Assembly: GCA_934296355.1 (NCBI GenBank) | Contig: CAKRAY010000043.1 | Coordinates: 1-10,354, forward strand | Length of the DNA: 10,354 nt | Direction of reading: 5' to 3' | Origin: an uncultured Clostridia bacterium | Lineage (GTDB): Bacteria; Bacillota; Clostridia; Christensenellales; DTU072 | Part shown: positions 1 through 5,983 of the stretch, one piece after another | How positions within the stretch are numbered: position 1 is the stretch's first letter | How the letters are laid out: each line of letters begins with the position of its first letter | Program-made: the position numbers and the translations under genes | The notes under the pieces: model-generated | What the model was told of the DNA's origin: nothing | What the model saw: the letters and a program-made list of their open reading frames with translations, nothing else | The model's database searches: none

Positions 1-8
1 GGAAATCG

Positions 9-161
9 AGCAAGAGGGAAAGTCTTGCGAACTTGAATGTAAGCCGTAAGGTACGTAACGGCTTCCTTGTAAGTCGGTGCTTCGGCGGTTAACAGTACGC
101 ATTAGCACAAAGGAAAAACCTTTCCGACTGCTATAAGTACCCGCCGAACGACTGGCACCGA
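9..161. repeat. Structured tandem repeat, copy 1
   Basis: First of two adjacent copies of a roughly 160-bp unit; it may begin left of the window edge. Positions 40-112 are identical to 199-271 (73 bp), and 126-150 are identical to 299-323. Two hairpins are visible. A small one pairs 41-47 with 58-64 (AAGCCGT/ACGGCTT). A long one pairs 74-80 with 155-161 and 81-88 with 141-148 (TTCGGCGG/CCGCCGAA), leaving a 6-nt bulge at 149-154. At its tip is a short stem, 112-116 with 121-125 (GGAAA/TTTCC), closed by the loop AACC. No ORF, tRNA or promoter was recognised. I do not recognise the family; a non-coding RNA or a palindromic DNA element are both possible. Confidence 0.85.
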
Positions 162-166
162 TTATC

Positions 167-334
167 AGCAAGGAGGAACGCCTTACGAACTTACATAATA
201 AGCCGTAAGGTACGTAACGGCTTCCTTGTAAGTCGGTGCTTCGGCGGTTAACAGTACGCATTAGCACAAAGAAAAAGAGGTCAACCGACCTCTTTTTTGA
301 CTGCTATAAGTACCCGCCGAACGTCTGGCGCCGG
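167..334. repeat. Structured tandem repeat, copy 2
   Basis: Second copy, offset 158-159 bp from copy 1 in its 5' part and 173 bp in its 3' part, because its apical hairpin is 14 nt longer. The basal stem pairs 233-239 with 328-334 and 240-247 with 314-321. The bases that differ from copy 1 (GCGCCGG instead of GCACCGA) still pair through G-U wobbles. The apical stem is 272-282 with 287-297, unrelated in sequence to that of copy 1 but with the same AACC loop. The unit ends 6 bp from the stop codon of the minus-strand ABC transporter gene. Preserved pairing despite sequence change argues for a structure under selection. Confidence 0.85.
272..298. terminator. Bidirectional intrinsic terminator inside repeat copy 2
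   Basis: An 11-bp stem (272-282 with 287-297, core AGAGGTC/GACCTCT) has a 4-nt AACC loop. It is flanked by T6 on the plus strand and T5 on the minus strand. It lies 42 bp beyond the stop of the ABC transporter gene, so it can terminate that transcript on the minus strand. On the plus strand it could end a transcript coming from the repeat region. The corresponding hairpin of copy 1 lacks the U-tract. Confidence 0.7.
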
Positions 335-339
335 TATTT

Positions 340-3222
340 TTATTCCGTTCTCAACGCCACCACCGGGTCTTTCTTAGACGCAAGTACGGCGGGAGCCAAA
401 CCGGAAATTACCGTAAGGACGACGGAAGCAAGCACGAGTAGTATCGAATGCCACCATATCGGACTAATCAGTCCGCTTATTCCGAGATAGGAATTGAGAA
501 TGTAATTGGCGAGCGGAACTATGGCGTAACCGATGATAATTCCGAGAATTCCGCTTAGGAATCCGAGTAAAGCGGTTTCCGCGTTAAAAATGTTGGTTAT
601 ATCCAGTCTGCGCGCGCCCATACTCCGTAAAATACCTATTTCTTTAGTTCTGTCTTGTACGGAAATGTACATTATGATGCTGATCATAAATAAAGAAACT
701 ATTACCGCAAGACAAGTTACCGCGATAAGAATGTAAGTAATCGTGTCGATTATTTGGTTAAGAGAACGCATAGCCGTTTTTAACTCGTTTTCATACTCAA
801 CGGTTTTTTTGGACGTATGTTCGCTTTTATCTCGGTTATTGTATTCGTCTTCTTTTATTTTGTTGTACTCTCCGAGGAAGTTTTCTATCTCCGCGACCGA
901 TTCGAGAGTTTTCGGATAGAAAAGAATAGAATTCGGCTTGTTGGTGTTTTTGACGCCTAAATCGCGCATAAGGAATTCGTAATCGGCTTCGCTGTTTAAT
1001 TCTTTGTCTTTGATTACGCTTTCGATGCGTAGACCGTCATAGGTGTTTAGGAGAAGTAGTTCTTCGTCGGTAAGATCTTCTAACTTTTTGGTGTTTTCCG
1101 CAATTTGCGCTTTAAGTTCTATATAAGAAGTATATTCGGGAGCGGATGTCGTTTCTTTATAATTGGCAAATTTTGCTTGTTGCTGTTTGACGACTTCGCT
1201 TTCGGCGGTTTTAGCGATAATATAGTCGGATAATTCGCGAGTGTATCCGATATCGCCGTTAATGCAACCCGAGGGTACGCCGTCTTTGAGTCTGACGATT
1301 CCGCTGATTTTAATATCCACGCCTTTCGTCTCCACGGCGTTTTGTACGAATTCGTTATTCTTGGACTTGTCCTCGAAATTGCCTTTTTCCTCATCGAACG
1401 CATGATAGTCGGTAGGCAGAAGCAGTTTGAAATCTCTTTGTAAGAAATCTTCGAACGTGTAGTCTACTTTAATGTCTTTAAGACCGTTTTTGAAGAATTG
1501 CATAAGAACGGATATATCGAAATCTACTCCTGCAAAACGGCGAATAACTTCCTCCACGCTTTCGTCGTTGCCTGACGCGCTGGATAAAAGTCCCGCAAGT
1601 AAATCTTCCATCTCTATGTATCCTAAAGCATATAAGGAAGCGTCGGTAATACTGTTGTTCGAGTCGACAACCATAACGACTTCGAAAGTTCCGTCGTCTT
1701 TATGCTCGGGCCAATGTCCGGTAAGTAAATCGTATTGGGCGTCAAGCACTTGCTTGTCGTCGACCATCTCGTCCCAAAAGTTAATCGCGCTCATCGCATT
1801 TCTTACGCGCTCCAAATTTTTGGAGTCTATAGGAATTCCTATCAAACTTAGGAAACTGTTGAAACTCGCTATACTGTCGTAAGTGCGGTCACAGAAAGGA
1901 CTTACTTTTACATACGTGTCGCCGGAACTCGTCGATTTTTTCGTGTAAACGTTCATATTGACCCCGTAATCGTATTTAATCGTAGCCAAACTGTCGACTT
2001 TCGACTTGTTTTCGTCAATATATTTTTTTAGTTCTTCGGTGTCGTTTGACTTAATAAGGTCATCGAGATTGCCGCCGAGTCCGGTGATAAGTTTGTTTAT
2101 ACGTACCATATCATCTTTGTTGTAATCGTTGATATCTATTTTATTGTTTTTAAGAATAGTCATTATCGCCGCGGAATCGAGCGTTTTGAAATCGCCGCCC
2201 GACATCTTTCTTACGATATCTTCGATATCGCCGAGAGAAGACTGCGTTTGATTTACCGTTATAGGATACTTGGCGAGGGAATCTCTTTGATATTTGTCGG
2301 TGTACTTCGCAAAACCCGAATTGAGCGCGAGAATGAGGGAAATACTCACTATGCTGATGCAGCCCGCGATAACCGTAATTATCGTACGACCTTTTTTATA
2401 ATAAAGGTTTTTCAAACTCGTCTTGAACGCCGCGAAAACGCTCATCGTAGGCCTGCGCTTTTTCTTGTGTTTTTTTGCTTTTTCGAGTTCGGTGACCGGC
2501 GCGACTTCTTCGTCGCGGATAACTTCTTTTTCGTTTTCGAGTTCTTCGCTTACGATCTCGTCGCTCGTAACCAACCCGTCTTTCATGCGAATAATGCGAT
2601 CGCTGTAAAGGTCGGCAAGTTCCGAGTTATGCGTTACTATAATGATAAGAGCGTCCTTGGCAAGCGCGCGTAAAAGTTCGAGTATTTGCACCGAGTTTTC
2701 GCTGTCGAGCGCGCCGGTAGGCTCGTCGGCAAGGACGATTTTCGGCTCGTTGGCAATCGCTCTTGCGATAGCGACTCTTTGCGCTTGTCCGCCCGAAAGT
2801 TGTTTGGGCTTTTTCTTTATTTGGTCGGATAAACCGACTTTCCTTAAGGCTTCGACCGCCTTTTTCCGTTGTTCCTCTTTGCTCAGTCCCGAAAGATTCA
2901 TTGCGAGCATTACGTTTTCGAGTACGCTTAGATGAGGTATCAAATAGTAGTTTTGAAAAACAAACCCTACGTTGTGATTTCTGTATGCGTCCCAGTCGGA
3001 ATTTTTGTAATCCTTTGTAGATACTCCGTCGATAACGAGTTCTCCAGAAGTATACTTATCCAAACCGCCGATTATGTTGAGCATGGTTGTCTTTCCGCAC
3101 CCCGATTGACCGAGTATCGATACGATTCCCGATTCCGGGAAAGTAAGATTAACTCCTTTAAGGGCGTGTACTTGAGTCTCCCCCTCGCCGTAAACTTTGG
3201 TAATGTCCTTTAATTGTAACAT
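340..3222 (-). CDS. MacB/FtsX-type ABC transporter, fused ATPase and permease
   Basis: A 960-residue inner-membrane protein joining an ABC ATPase (about residues 1-225) to an FtsX-like permease. The ATPase is complete: Walker A GQSGCGKT (38-45), Q-loop Q90, signature LSGGQ (142-146), Walker B IVLADE (162-167), D-loop GALD and H-loop H198. A charged linker (about 222-258) precedes TM1 (about 279-301). A roughly 525-residue extracytoplasmic region follows, then TM2-TM4 (about 827-853, 880-905, 924-948) with the cytoplasmic motif TKEIGILRSMGA typical of FtsX domains. The MacB family works as a dimer that couples ATP use to movements outside the membrane, exporting peptides or signalling. The substrate here is unknown, and no MacA-like adaptor or two-component system is in the window. 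The extracytoplasmic region is clearly larger than in MacB. The ATG is preceded by GGAG with a 10-nt spacer. Transcribed alone from its own promoter. Confidence 0.9.
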   Translation of the reverse strand: MLQLKDITKVYGEGETQVHALKGVNLTFPESGIVSILGQSGCGKTTMLNIIGGLDKYTSGELVIDGVSTKDYKNSDWDAYRNHNVGFVFQNYYLIPHLSVLENVMLAMNLSGLSKEEQRKKAVEALRKVGLSDQIKKKPKQLSGGQAQRVAIARAIANEPKIVLADEPTGALDSENSVQILELLRALAKDALIIIVTHNSELADLYSDRIIRMKDGLVTSDEIVSEELENEKEVIRDEEVAPVTELEKAKKHKKKRRPTMSVFAAFKTSLKNLYYKKGRTIITVIAGCISIVSISLILALNSGFAKYTDKYQRDSLAKYPITVNQTQSSLGDIEDIVRKMSGGDFKTLDSAAIMTILKNNKIDINDYNKDDMVRINKLITGLGGNLDDLIKSNDTEELKKYIDENKSKVDSLATIKYDYGVNMNVYTKKSTSSGDTYVKVSPFCDRTYDSIASFNSFLSLIGIPIDSKNLERVRNAMSAINFWDEMVDDKQVLDAQYDLLTGHWPEHKDDGTFEVVMVVDSNNSITDASLYALGYIEMEDLLAGLLSSASGNDESVEEVIRRFAGVDFDISVLMQFFKNGLKDIKVDYTFEDFLQRDFKLLLPTDYHAFDEEKGNFEDKSKNNEFVQNAVETKGVDIKISGIVRLKDGVPSGCINGDIGYTRELSDYIIAKTAESEVVKQQQAKFANYKETTSAPEYTSYIELKAQIAENTKKLEDLTDEELLLLNTYDGLRIESVIKDKELNSEADYEFLMRDLGVKNTNKPNSILFYPKTLESVAEIENFLGEYNKIKEDEYNNRDKSEHTSKKTVEYENELKTAMRSLNQIIDTITYILIAVTCLAVIVSLFMISIIMYISVQDRTKEIGILRSMGARRLDITNIFNAETALLGFLSGILGIIIGYAIVPLANYILNSYLGISGLISPIWWHSILLVLASVVLTVISGLAPAVLASKKDPVVALRTE

Positions 3223-3241
3223 AAAAAAATTTCTCCGAGTA

Positions 3242-3258
3242 ATTCGAATAATTCGAAT
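3242..3258. repeat. Two tandem ATTCGAAT palindromes in ABC transporter leader
   Basis: The 8-bp palindrome ATTCGAAT occurs at 3242-3249 and again at 3251-3258, 9 bp apart start to start. Both lie in the predicted 5' leader of the ABC transporter gene, between its promoter and its ribosome binding site. The arrangement could be an operator or a leader hairpin; no regulator is encoded nearby. Confidence 0.5.
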
Positions 3259-3279
3259 ATAGTATTTACTTTTTCTTAA

Positions 3280-3301
3280 AGTATAACTTCGCTATTATAC
3301 T
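3280..3301. promoter_or_regulatory. Inverted repeat over the ABC transporter -10 box (putative operator)
   Basis: A perfect 7-bp inverted repeat, AGTATAA (3280-3286) and TTATACT (3295-3301), separated by 8 bp. It covers the -10 box and the expected transcription start of the minus-strand ABC transporter gene. A protein bound here would block RNA polymerase, so a repressor site is the natural reading. The half-sites are AT-rich and partly shared with the -10 consensus, so chance is possible. Confidence 0.45.
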
Positions 3302-3322
3302 ATAAAAGCGCGCACAATGCAA
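3294..3322 (-). promoter_or_regulatory. Sigma-A-type promoter of the ABC transporter gene
   Basis: Read on the minus strand: -35 TTGCAT (3317-3322), a 17-bp spacer and -10 TATAAT (3294-3299). The start would lie near 3287, giving a leader of about 65 nt before the ATG at 3222. The match is strong except for the last -35 bases. Confidence 0.7.
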
Positions 3323-3584
3323 ATCAATTTTTTCGGCGGGTATCCTAAAAAGCGATTTTACACCTCGTTTTTGCGAAAATCAACGATGTTTATCTATGAG
3401 TCCGAAAGTAAAAAATGTAAATAATCGACTGTTCGGTCTTCCGTATATAATCTTTCGGAAACCTATAATATGGTATTTGCACAAACGAAAAACGGCAAAA
3501 CCGAAACGGCGTTCTTTACCGGTTTAATGCGGGGGAAAGCCTAAAGTATTTTTAAGAAAAAACGTTGCCCGTATGTCGGTTCGC
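3323..3584. other. Intergenic stretch with no supportable gene
   Basis: About 260 bp between the divergent ABC transporter and riboswitch promoters. I see only weak hairpins (for example AAACCG 3498-3503 with CGGTTT 3520-3525) and a 43-codon basic reading frame at 3396-3527 with no ribosome binding site. Nothing here can be annotated with confidence. Confidence 0.5.
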
Positions 3585-3613
3585 TTGATTTTTACATAAC
3601 GTAGACGTATAAT
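3585..3613 (+). promoter_or_regulatory. Sigma-A-type promoter of the cobalamin-riboswitch operon
   Basis: -35 TTGATT (3585-3590), 17-bp spacer, -10 TATAAT (3608-3613). Transcription would start near 3620, just ahead of the riboswitch aptamer. It drives the DUF4430 lipoprotein and ECF S-component genes. Confidence 0.8.
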
Positions 3614-3619
3614 ATTGGT

Positions 3620-3752
3620 AGCGTATCGATCAGGGAAAGTGCGGTGAAAATCCGTCGCAAAAGCCATTACCGTTACAGTCGGAATGCCTGCCTTACGTCA
3701 GAAGGTCAAGGTTCTTGGGCAATTTGAGAACAATCCCTTAAACAAGGAAGTA
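3620..3752 (+). promoter_or_regulatory. Cobalamin riboswitch (compact variant)
   Basis: Conserved cobalamin-aptamer landmarks appear in order: CAGGGAAAGTGCGGTGAAA followed by TCCGTCGC, then a B12-box-like AAAGCCATTACCGTTACAGTC, here abbreviated to its key run GCCATTACCG, and finally GGAATGCCTGCC. The segment between them is short, so the optional P6-side extension of large adenosylcobalamin aptamers seems absent. A downstream hairpin (GTTCTT with GAGAAC, about 3710-3730) could be the kissing-loop partner typical of this class. It controls the two genes that follow, presumably turning them off when cobalamin is plentiful. Ligand form (adenosyl versus hydroxo/methyl) cannot be decided by eye. 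Exact boundaries are approximate. Confidence 0.85.
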
Positions 3753-3786
3753 GTCTGCCTGTTTTAAGGTGGACAGTTCTTTTTTT
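3753..3786 (+). terminator. Riboswitch-controlled terminator/antiterminator
   Basis: A 7-bp stem with two G-U pairs, GTCTGCC (3753-3759) with GGTGGAC (3768-3774), is followed by a T-rich tract ending in T7. CCTTAAAC (3736-3743) can instead pair with GTTTTAAGG (3761-3769, one bulged T), which takes the terminator's 3' arm and loop. The two folds exclude each other, as expected for a transcriptional riboswitch platform. Confidence 0.6.
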
Positions 3787-3787
3787 G

Positions 3788-3812
3788 CCTCGGAAAAATT
3801 ATTTTTCGGAGG
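3788..3812 (+). promoter_or_regulatory. Hairpin sequestering the lipoprotein ribosome binding site
   Basis: Positions 3788-3798 pair with 3802-3812 over 11 positions, with a single G-G mismatch and a 3-nt loop. The 3' arm ends in GGAGG (3808-3812), the ribosome binding site 7 nt before the ATG at 3820. The CCTC at 3788-3791 hides it. This may add translational control to the terminator above, or simply insulate translation. Confidence 0.55.
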
Positions 3813-3819
3813 TATTTTT

Positions 3820-4272
3820 ATGAAAAAATTTAGACTATCGGTAGTCGTATTGACGATTATCGCCGTGCTTTGTTCGGTATTATTATTTACCGCTTGCACA
3901 AAAGACGGAATGCCGGCAAAGGGCGCGTATGCAATCGTTATCGAAGACAACGGCGCGTTTACCAAGTACGACGTTAAAGCCGTTGACGCGGACAGCGTAG
4001 AAAAAGCGTTGAAACTTCTTTCGGAAAAAGAAGATAATTTTGCTTTCTCCGAAACCGGCGGTTTCATTAACGAAGTCGGAACGTTGAAAAACGACGCAGC
4101 GGCGAATGCTTATATAATGATATATACGAGCGTAGAAAAAGATTTCGACGTATCTCAGTACGCTACGACTACCGATTATAAAGGCGTTACGCTTACTTCG
4201 AGCGGGTTCGGCTTCAAGGACATGCACGTAGAAGAGGGCGCGATAATCCTTTTCAAGGTAGTGAAGTTCTAA
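3820..4272 (+). CDS. DUF4430 (transcobalamin C-terminal-like) lipoprotein
   Basis: A 150-residue secreted lipoprotein. The N-terminus MKKFRL is followed by a hydrophobic stretch and a lipobox-like FTAC, making C26 the likely lipidated cysteine. The rest resembles DUF4430, the family of the transcobalamin/intrinsic-factor C-terminal domain: a GGFINEV element near residue 85, a YIMIYT strand near 105 and a closing EEGAIILFKV segment. The ATG at 3820 is chosen over an in-frame ATG at 3769 because it has GGAGG 7 nt upstream and starts a signal peptide, whereas the earlier one lies inside the terminator. It is the first gene after the cobalamin riboswitch and 6 bp ahead of an ECF S component. The likely job, inferred, is to catch a corrinoid at the cell surface and pass it to the transporter. 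Confidence 0.8.
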   Translation: MKKFRLSVVVLTIIAVLCSVLLFTACTKDGMPAKGAYAIVIEDNGAFTKYDVKAVDADSVEKALKLLSEKEDNFAFSETGGFINEVGTLKNDAAANAYIMIYTSVEKDFDVSQYATTTDYKGVTLTSSGFGFKDMHVEEGAIILFKVVKF

Positions 4273-4278
4273 TCGCAA

Positions 4279-4854
4279 ATGAATAGTAAACTCTCTATCG
4301 GCGCGAAAAAAATCGCCTTAATAGCGGTAATGACCGCAACCGTCGAAGCGGGGAAACTCGCGCTGGCGTGGATACCGAACGTAGAAGTTGTGACCTTGCT
4401 CTGCGCTCTGTACGGCTACGTTTTCGGCGGGATAGGTATTTTTGCCATAAGCATTTTCGTCGTGATAGAGAGCTTCATTTGGGGATTCAACACTTGGGTT
4501 TTATCTTATATAATACATTGGAATTCCGTATGCCTTATTTTTTGGCTATTAAGAAGGTTTAAGGTAAAACGCGTCGTTTGGCTGACGGCTACCGCCGTTT
4601 TACTCACGATATGGTTCGGAGTATTGACATCGCTCGTAGACGTAGGACTTTTCGGCGGAATAAAAAACAACTTTTTTAAGCGTTTTTCCATTTACTATAT
4701 GCGCGGAATAGTTTTCTATGTAATTCAAACCGTTTGCAATCTGGTTGTGTTCCCGCTCGCCTTTAAGCCGCTTGCCAAAGTTATGTTTAAGGCGAAAAAG
4801 AAATTTTTCCCGAACGAAAATTGCGACAATCCGTTTTTAACGGAAAACGAATAG
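4279..4854 (+). CDS. ECF transporter S component, probable cobalamin/corrinoid uptake
   Basis: A 191-residue integral membrane protein with about six hydrophobic segments and a basic C-terminal tail. TM1 carries an AxxxAxxxA pattern (A16, A20, A24), the small-residue face with which ECF S components dock onto EcfT. IPNVEVVT (32-39) and a following small-residue-rich YGYVFGGIG are also typical of S components. It binds the substrate; energy comes from a shared EcfA-EcfA'-EcfT module, none of which is encoded here, so it is a stand-alone group II type. Substrate is inferred from the shared cobalamin riboswitch and the DUF4430 partner, not from residues. It starts 6 bp after the lipoprotein stop without a strong ribosome binding site, suggesting translational coupling. 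An inverted repeat, AGATTA/TAATCT (4853-4870), overlaps its stop codon. Confidence 0.8.
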   Translation: MNSKLSIGAKKIALIAVMTATVEAGKLALAWIPNVEVVTLLCALYGYVFGGIGIFAISIFVVIESFIWGFNTWVLSYIIHWNSVCLIFWLLRRFKVKRVVWLTATAVLLTIWFGVLTSLVDVGLFGGIKNNFFKRFSIYYMRGIVFYVIQTVCNLVVFPLAFKPLAKVMFKAKKKFFPNENCDNPFLTENE

Positions 4855-4876
4855 ATTAGGCTTATAATCTAAGTAT

Positions 4877-4911
4877 AAAAAAACGACCGTTGTTAAGACA
4901 GTCGTTTTTTT
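4877..4911. terminator. Bidirectional terminator between ECF S gene and fba
   Basis: AAAAAAACGAC (4877-4887) pairs with GTCGTTTTTTT (4901-4911) around a 13-nt loop. T-tracts on both strands let it end the plus-strand B12-uptake operon and the minus-strand fba gene, whose stop is at 4934. Confidence 0.85.
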
Positions 4912-4933
4912 GTTAAATAATTATAGAAGACGC

Positions 4934-5869
4934 TTAGTTGAACGCTTTGCCGTTACAACCGAGAACGTCGACGAGTTTGTGACGAACGAGTTCGGTAATA
5001 GCCGCTCTTGCCGGTTTGAGATATTGACGGGGATCGAAGTGAGAGGGGTTTTCTTTGAAGTACTTTCTGATCGTTGCCGTCATAGCCATACGCAAATCGG
5101 AGTCGATGTTGATTTTGCATACCGCCATCGTAGCCGCTTGACGAAGCATTTCTTCGGGTACGCCTTTTGCTCCGGGCATATTGCCGCCGTATTCGTTAAT
5201 TTGGTCGGTAAGATATTGCGGAACAGAACTTGCGCCGTGAAGAACGATCGGGAATCCGGGAAGTCTCTTGCCGACTTCTTCGAGAATGTCGAAACGAAGT
5301 TTCGGCTCGCCCTTGAACTTGAATGCGCCGTGGCTGGTACCGATAGCGATTGCAAGACTGTCTACACCCGTTCTTTGTACGAATTCTTGCACTTGGTCGG
5401 GGTCGGTATAATTGGAATCTTTCTCGCTGACGTTAACCGCGTCTTCGATTCCCGCAAGTCTGCCGAGTTCGGCTTCTACTACTACGCCGTGGTCGTGAGC
5501 GTATTCGACGACGTTTCTGGTAATTTTAATGTTTTCCTCAAAAGCGTGATGCGAAGCGTCGATCATAACGGAAGTAAAACCTTTGTCCACGCAGTCCTTA
5601 CAAAGTTCGAAAGTATCGCCGTGGTCAAGGTGCATTACGATGGGGAGTCCGCTGTCTTCGACTGCCGCTTCTACCAATTTCATAAGATAAATCGGATTAG
5701 CGTATTTTCTTGCGCCGCTGGAAACTTGAAGAATAAGAGGAGCCTGCTCGATTTTTCCCGCTTCGACAACGCCTTGAATGATTTCCATATTATTTACGTT
5801 GAAAGCGCCGATAGCGTAACCGCCGGCATAAGCCTTCTTAAACATTTCTGTACTTGTTACTAATGGCAT
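4934..5869 (-). CDS. fba: Class II fructose-bisphosphate aldolase
   Basis: A 311-residue cytoplasmic zinc-dependent aldolase that cleaves fructose-1,6-bisphosphate to glyceraldehyde-3-phosphate and dihydroxyacetone phosphate, and works in reverse in gluconeogenesis. The motif HLDHGD (80-85) supplies the probable catalytic D82 and zinc ligand H83. H180 in GTSHGAF and H211 in LHGASS complete the zinc site, and NIDSDLR (254-260) is the phosphate-binding stretch. The insertion at about 216-240 (PQYL...YGGNMPGAKGVPEE) marks the roughly 307-312-residue subgroup rather than the shorter GatY/KbaY tagatose-bisphosphate aldolases, which remain a less likely alternative. The ATG has GGAGG upstream with a 9-nt spacer. 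It is monocistronic with its own promoter and terminator, divergent from trmN6. Confidence 0.95.
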   Translation of the reverse strand: MPLVTSTEMFKKAYAGGYAIGAFNVNNMEIIQGVVEAGKIEQAPLILQVSSGARKYANPIYLMKLVEAAVEDSGLPIVMHLDHGDTFELCKDCVDKGFTSVMIDASHHAFEENIKITRNVVEYAHDHGVVVEAELGRLAGIEDAVNVSEKDSNYTDPDQVQEFVQRTGVDSLAIAIGTSHGAFKFKGEPKLRFDILEEVGKRLPGFPIVLHGASSVPQYLTDQINEYGGNMPGAKGVPEEMLRQAATMAVCKINIDSDLRMAMTATIRKYFKENPSHFDPRQYLKPARAAITELVRHKLVDVLGCNGKAFN

Positions 5870-5900
5870 ATATTAAAACCTCCATAGGTATTTTTTTTAC

Positions 5901-5929
5901 ATTATACAACTTTTTTGGGCAATGGTAAA
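5901..5929 (-). promoter_or_regulatory. Probable promoter of fba
   Basis: Read on the minus strand: -35 TTTACC (5924-5929), 17-bp spacer, -10 TATAAT (5901-5906). The start near 5894 gives a leader of about 25 nt with the GGAGG site. A second TATAAT (5934-5939) lies upstream but lacks a good -35 at normal spacing. Confidence 0.6.
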
Positions 5930-5947
5930 GTCAATTATACAATATTT

Positions 5948-5976
5948 TTGACAATCGTCTTTTTTTTTTATATAAT
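5948..5976 (+). promoter_or_regulatory. Consensus sigma-A promoter of trmN6-rsmI
   Basis: TTGACA (5948-5953), 17-bp spacer, TATAAT (5971-5976): a perfect match to the vegetative consensus. The -10 box ends 7 nt before the ATG of trmN6, so the predicted start falls at or within about 3 nt of the start codon. Confidence 0.85.
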
Positions 5977-5983
5977 CTTAACT

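Noticed and set aside
1..334. CRISPR array or integron attC array
   Set aside because: Units are too long and too similar throughout for repeat-spacer structure, and no convincing attC core pair, cassette ORF or integrase was seen.
236..490. An 84-codon frame running from the repeat into the ABC transporter 3' end
   Set aside because: It crosses a terminator and overlaps antisense a conserved FtsX domain; no ribosome binding site.
3396..3527. A 43-codon, very basic reading frame in the intergenic region
   Set aside because: No ribosome binding site or family resemblance; its basic character may merely reflect A-rich sequence.
3769..3819. An upstream in-frame ATG for the DUF4430 lipoprotein
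   Set aside because: It falls within the terminator stem and would put 17 residues ahead of a clear signal peptide; GGAGG supports 3820.
4910..5863. A 317-codon plus-strand open frame antisense to fba, with a TTG start
   Set aside because: It mirrors a strongly conserved aldolase gene, starts inside a terminator, has no ribosome binding site and no recognisable family; the frame follows from the codon bias of fba.
5915..5983. A 23-residue N-terminal extension of TrmN6 from an upstream in-frame ATG
   Set aside because: It lies upstream of the consensus promoter and has no family counterpart; the conserved N-terminus begins just after 5984.
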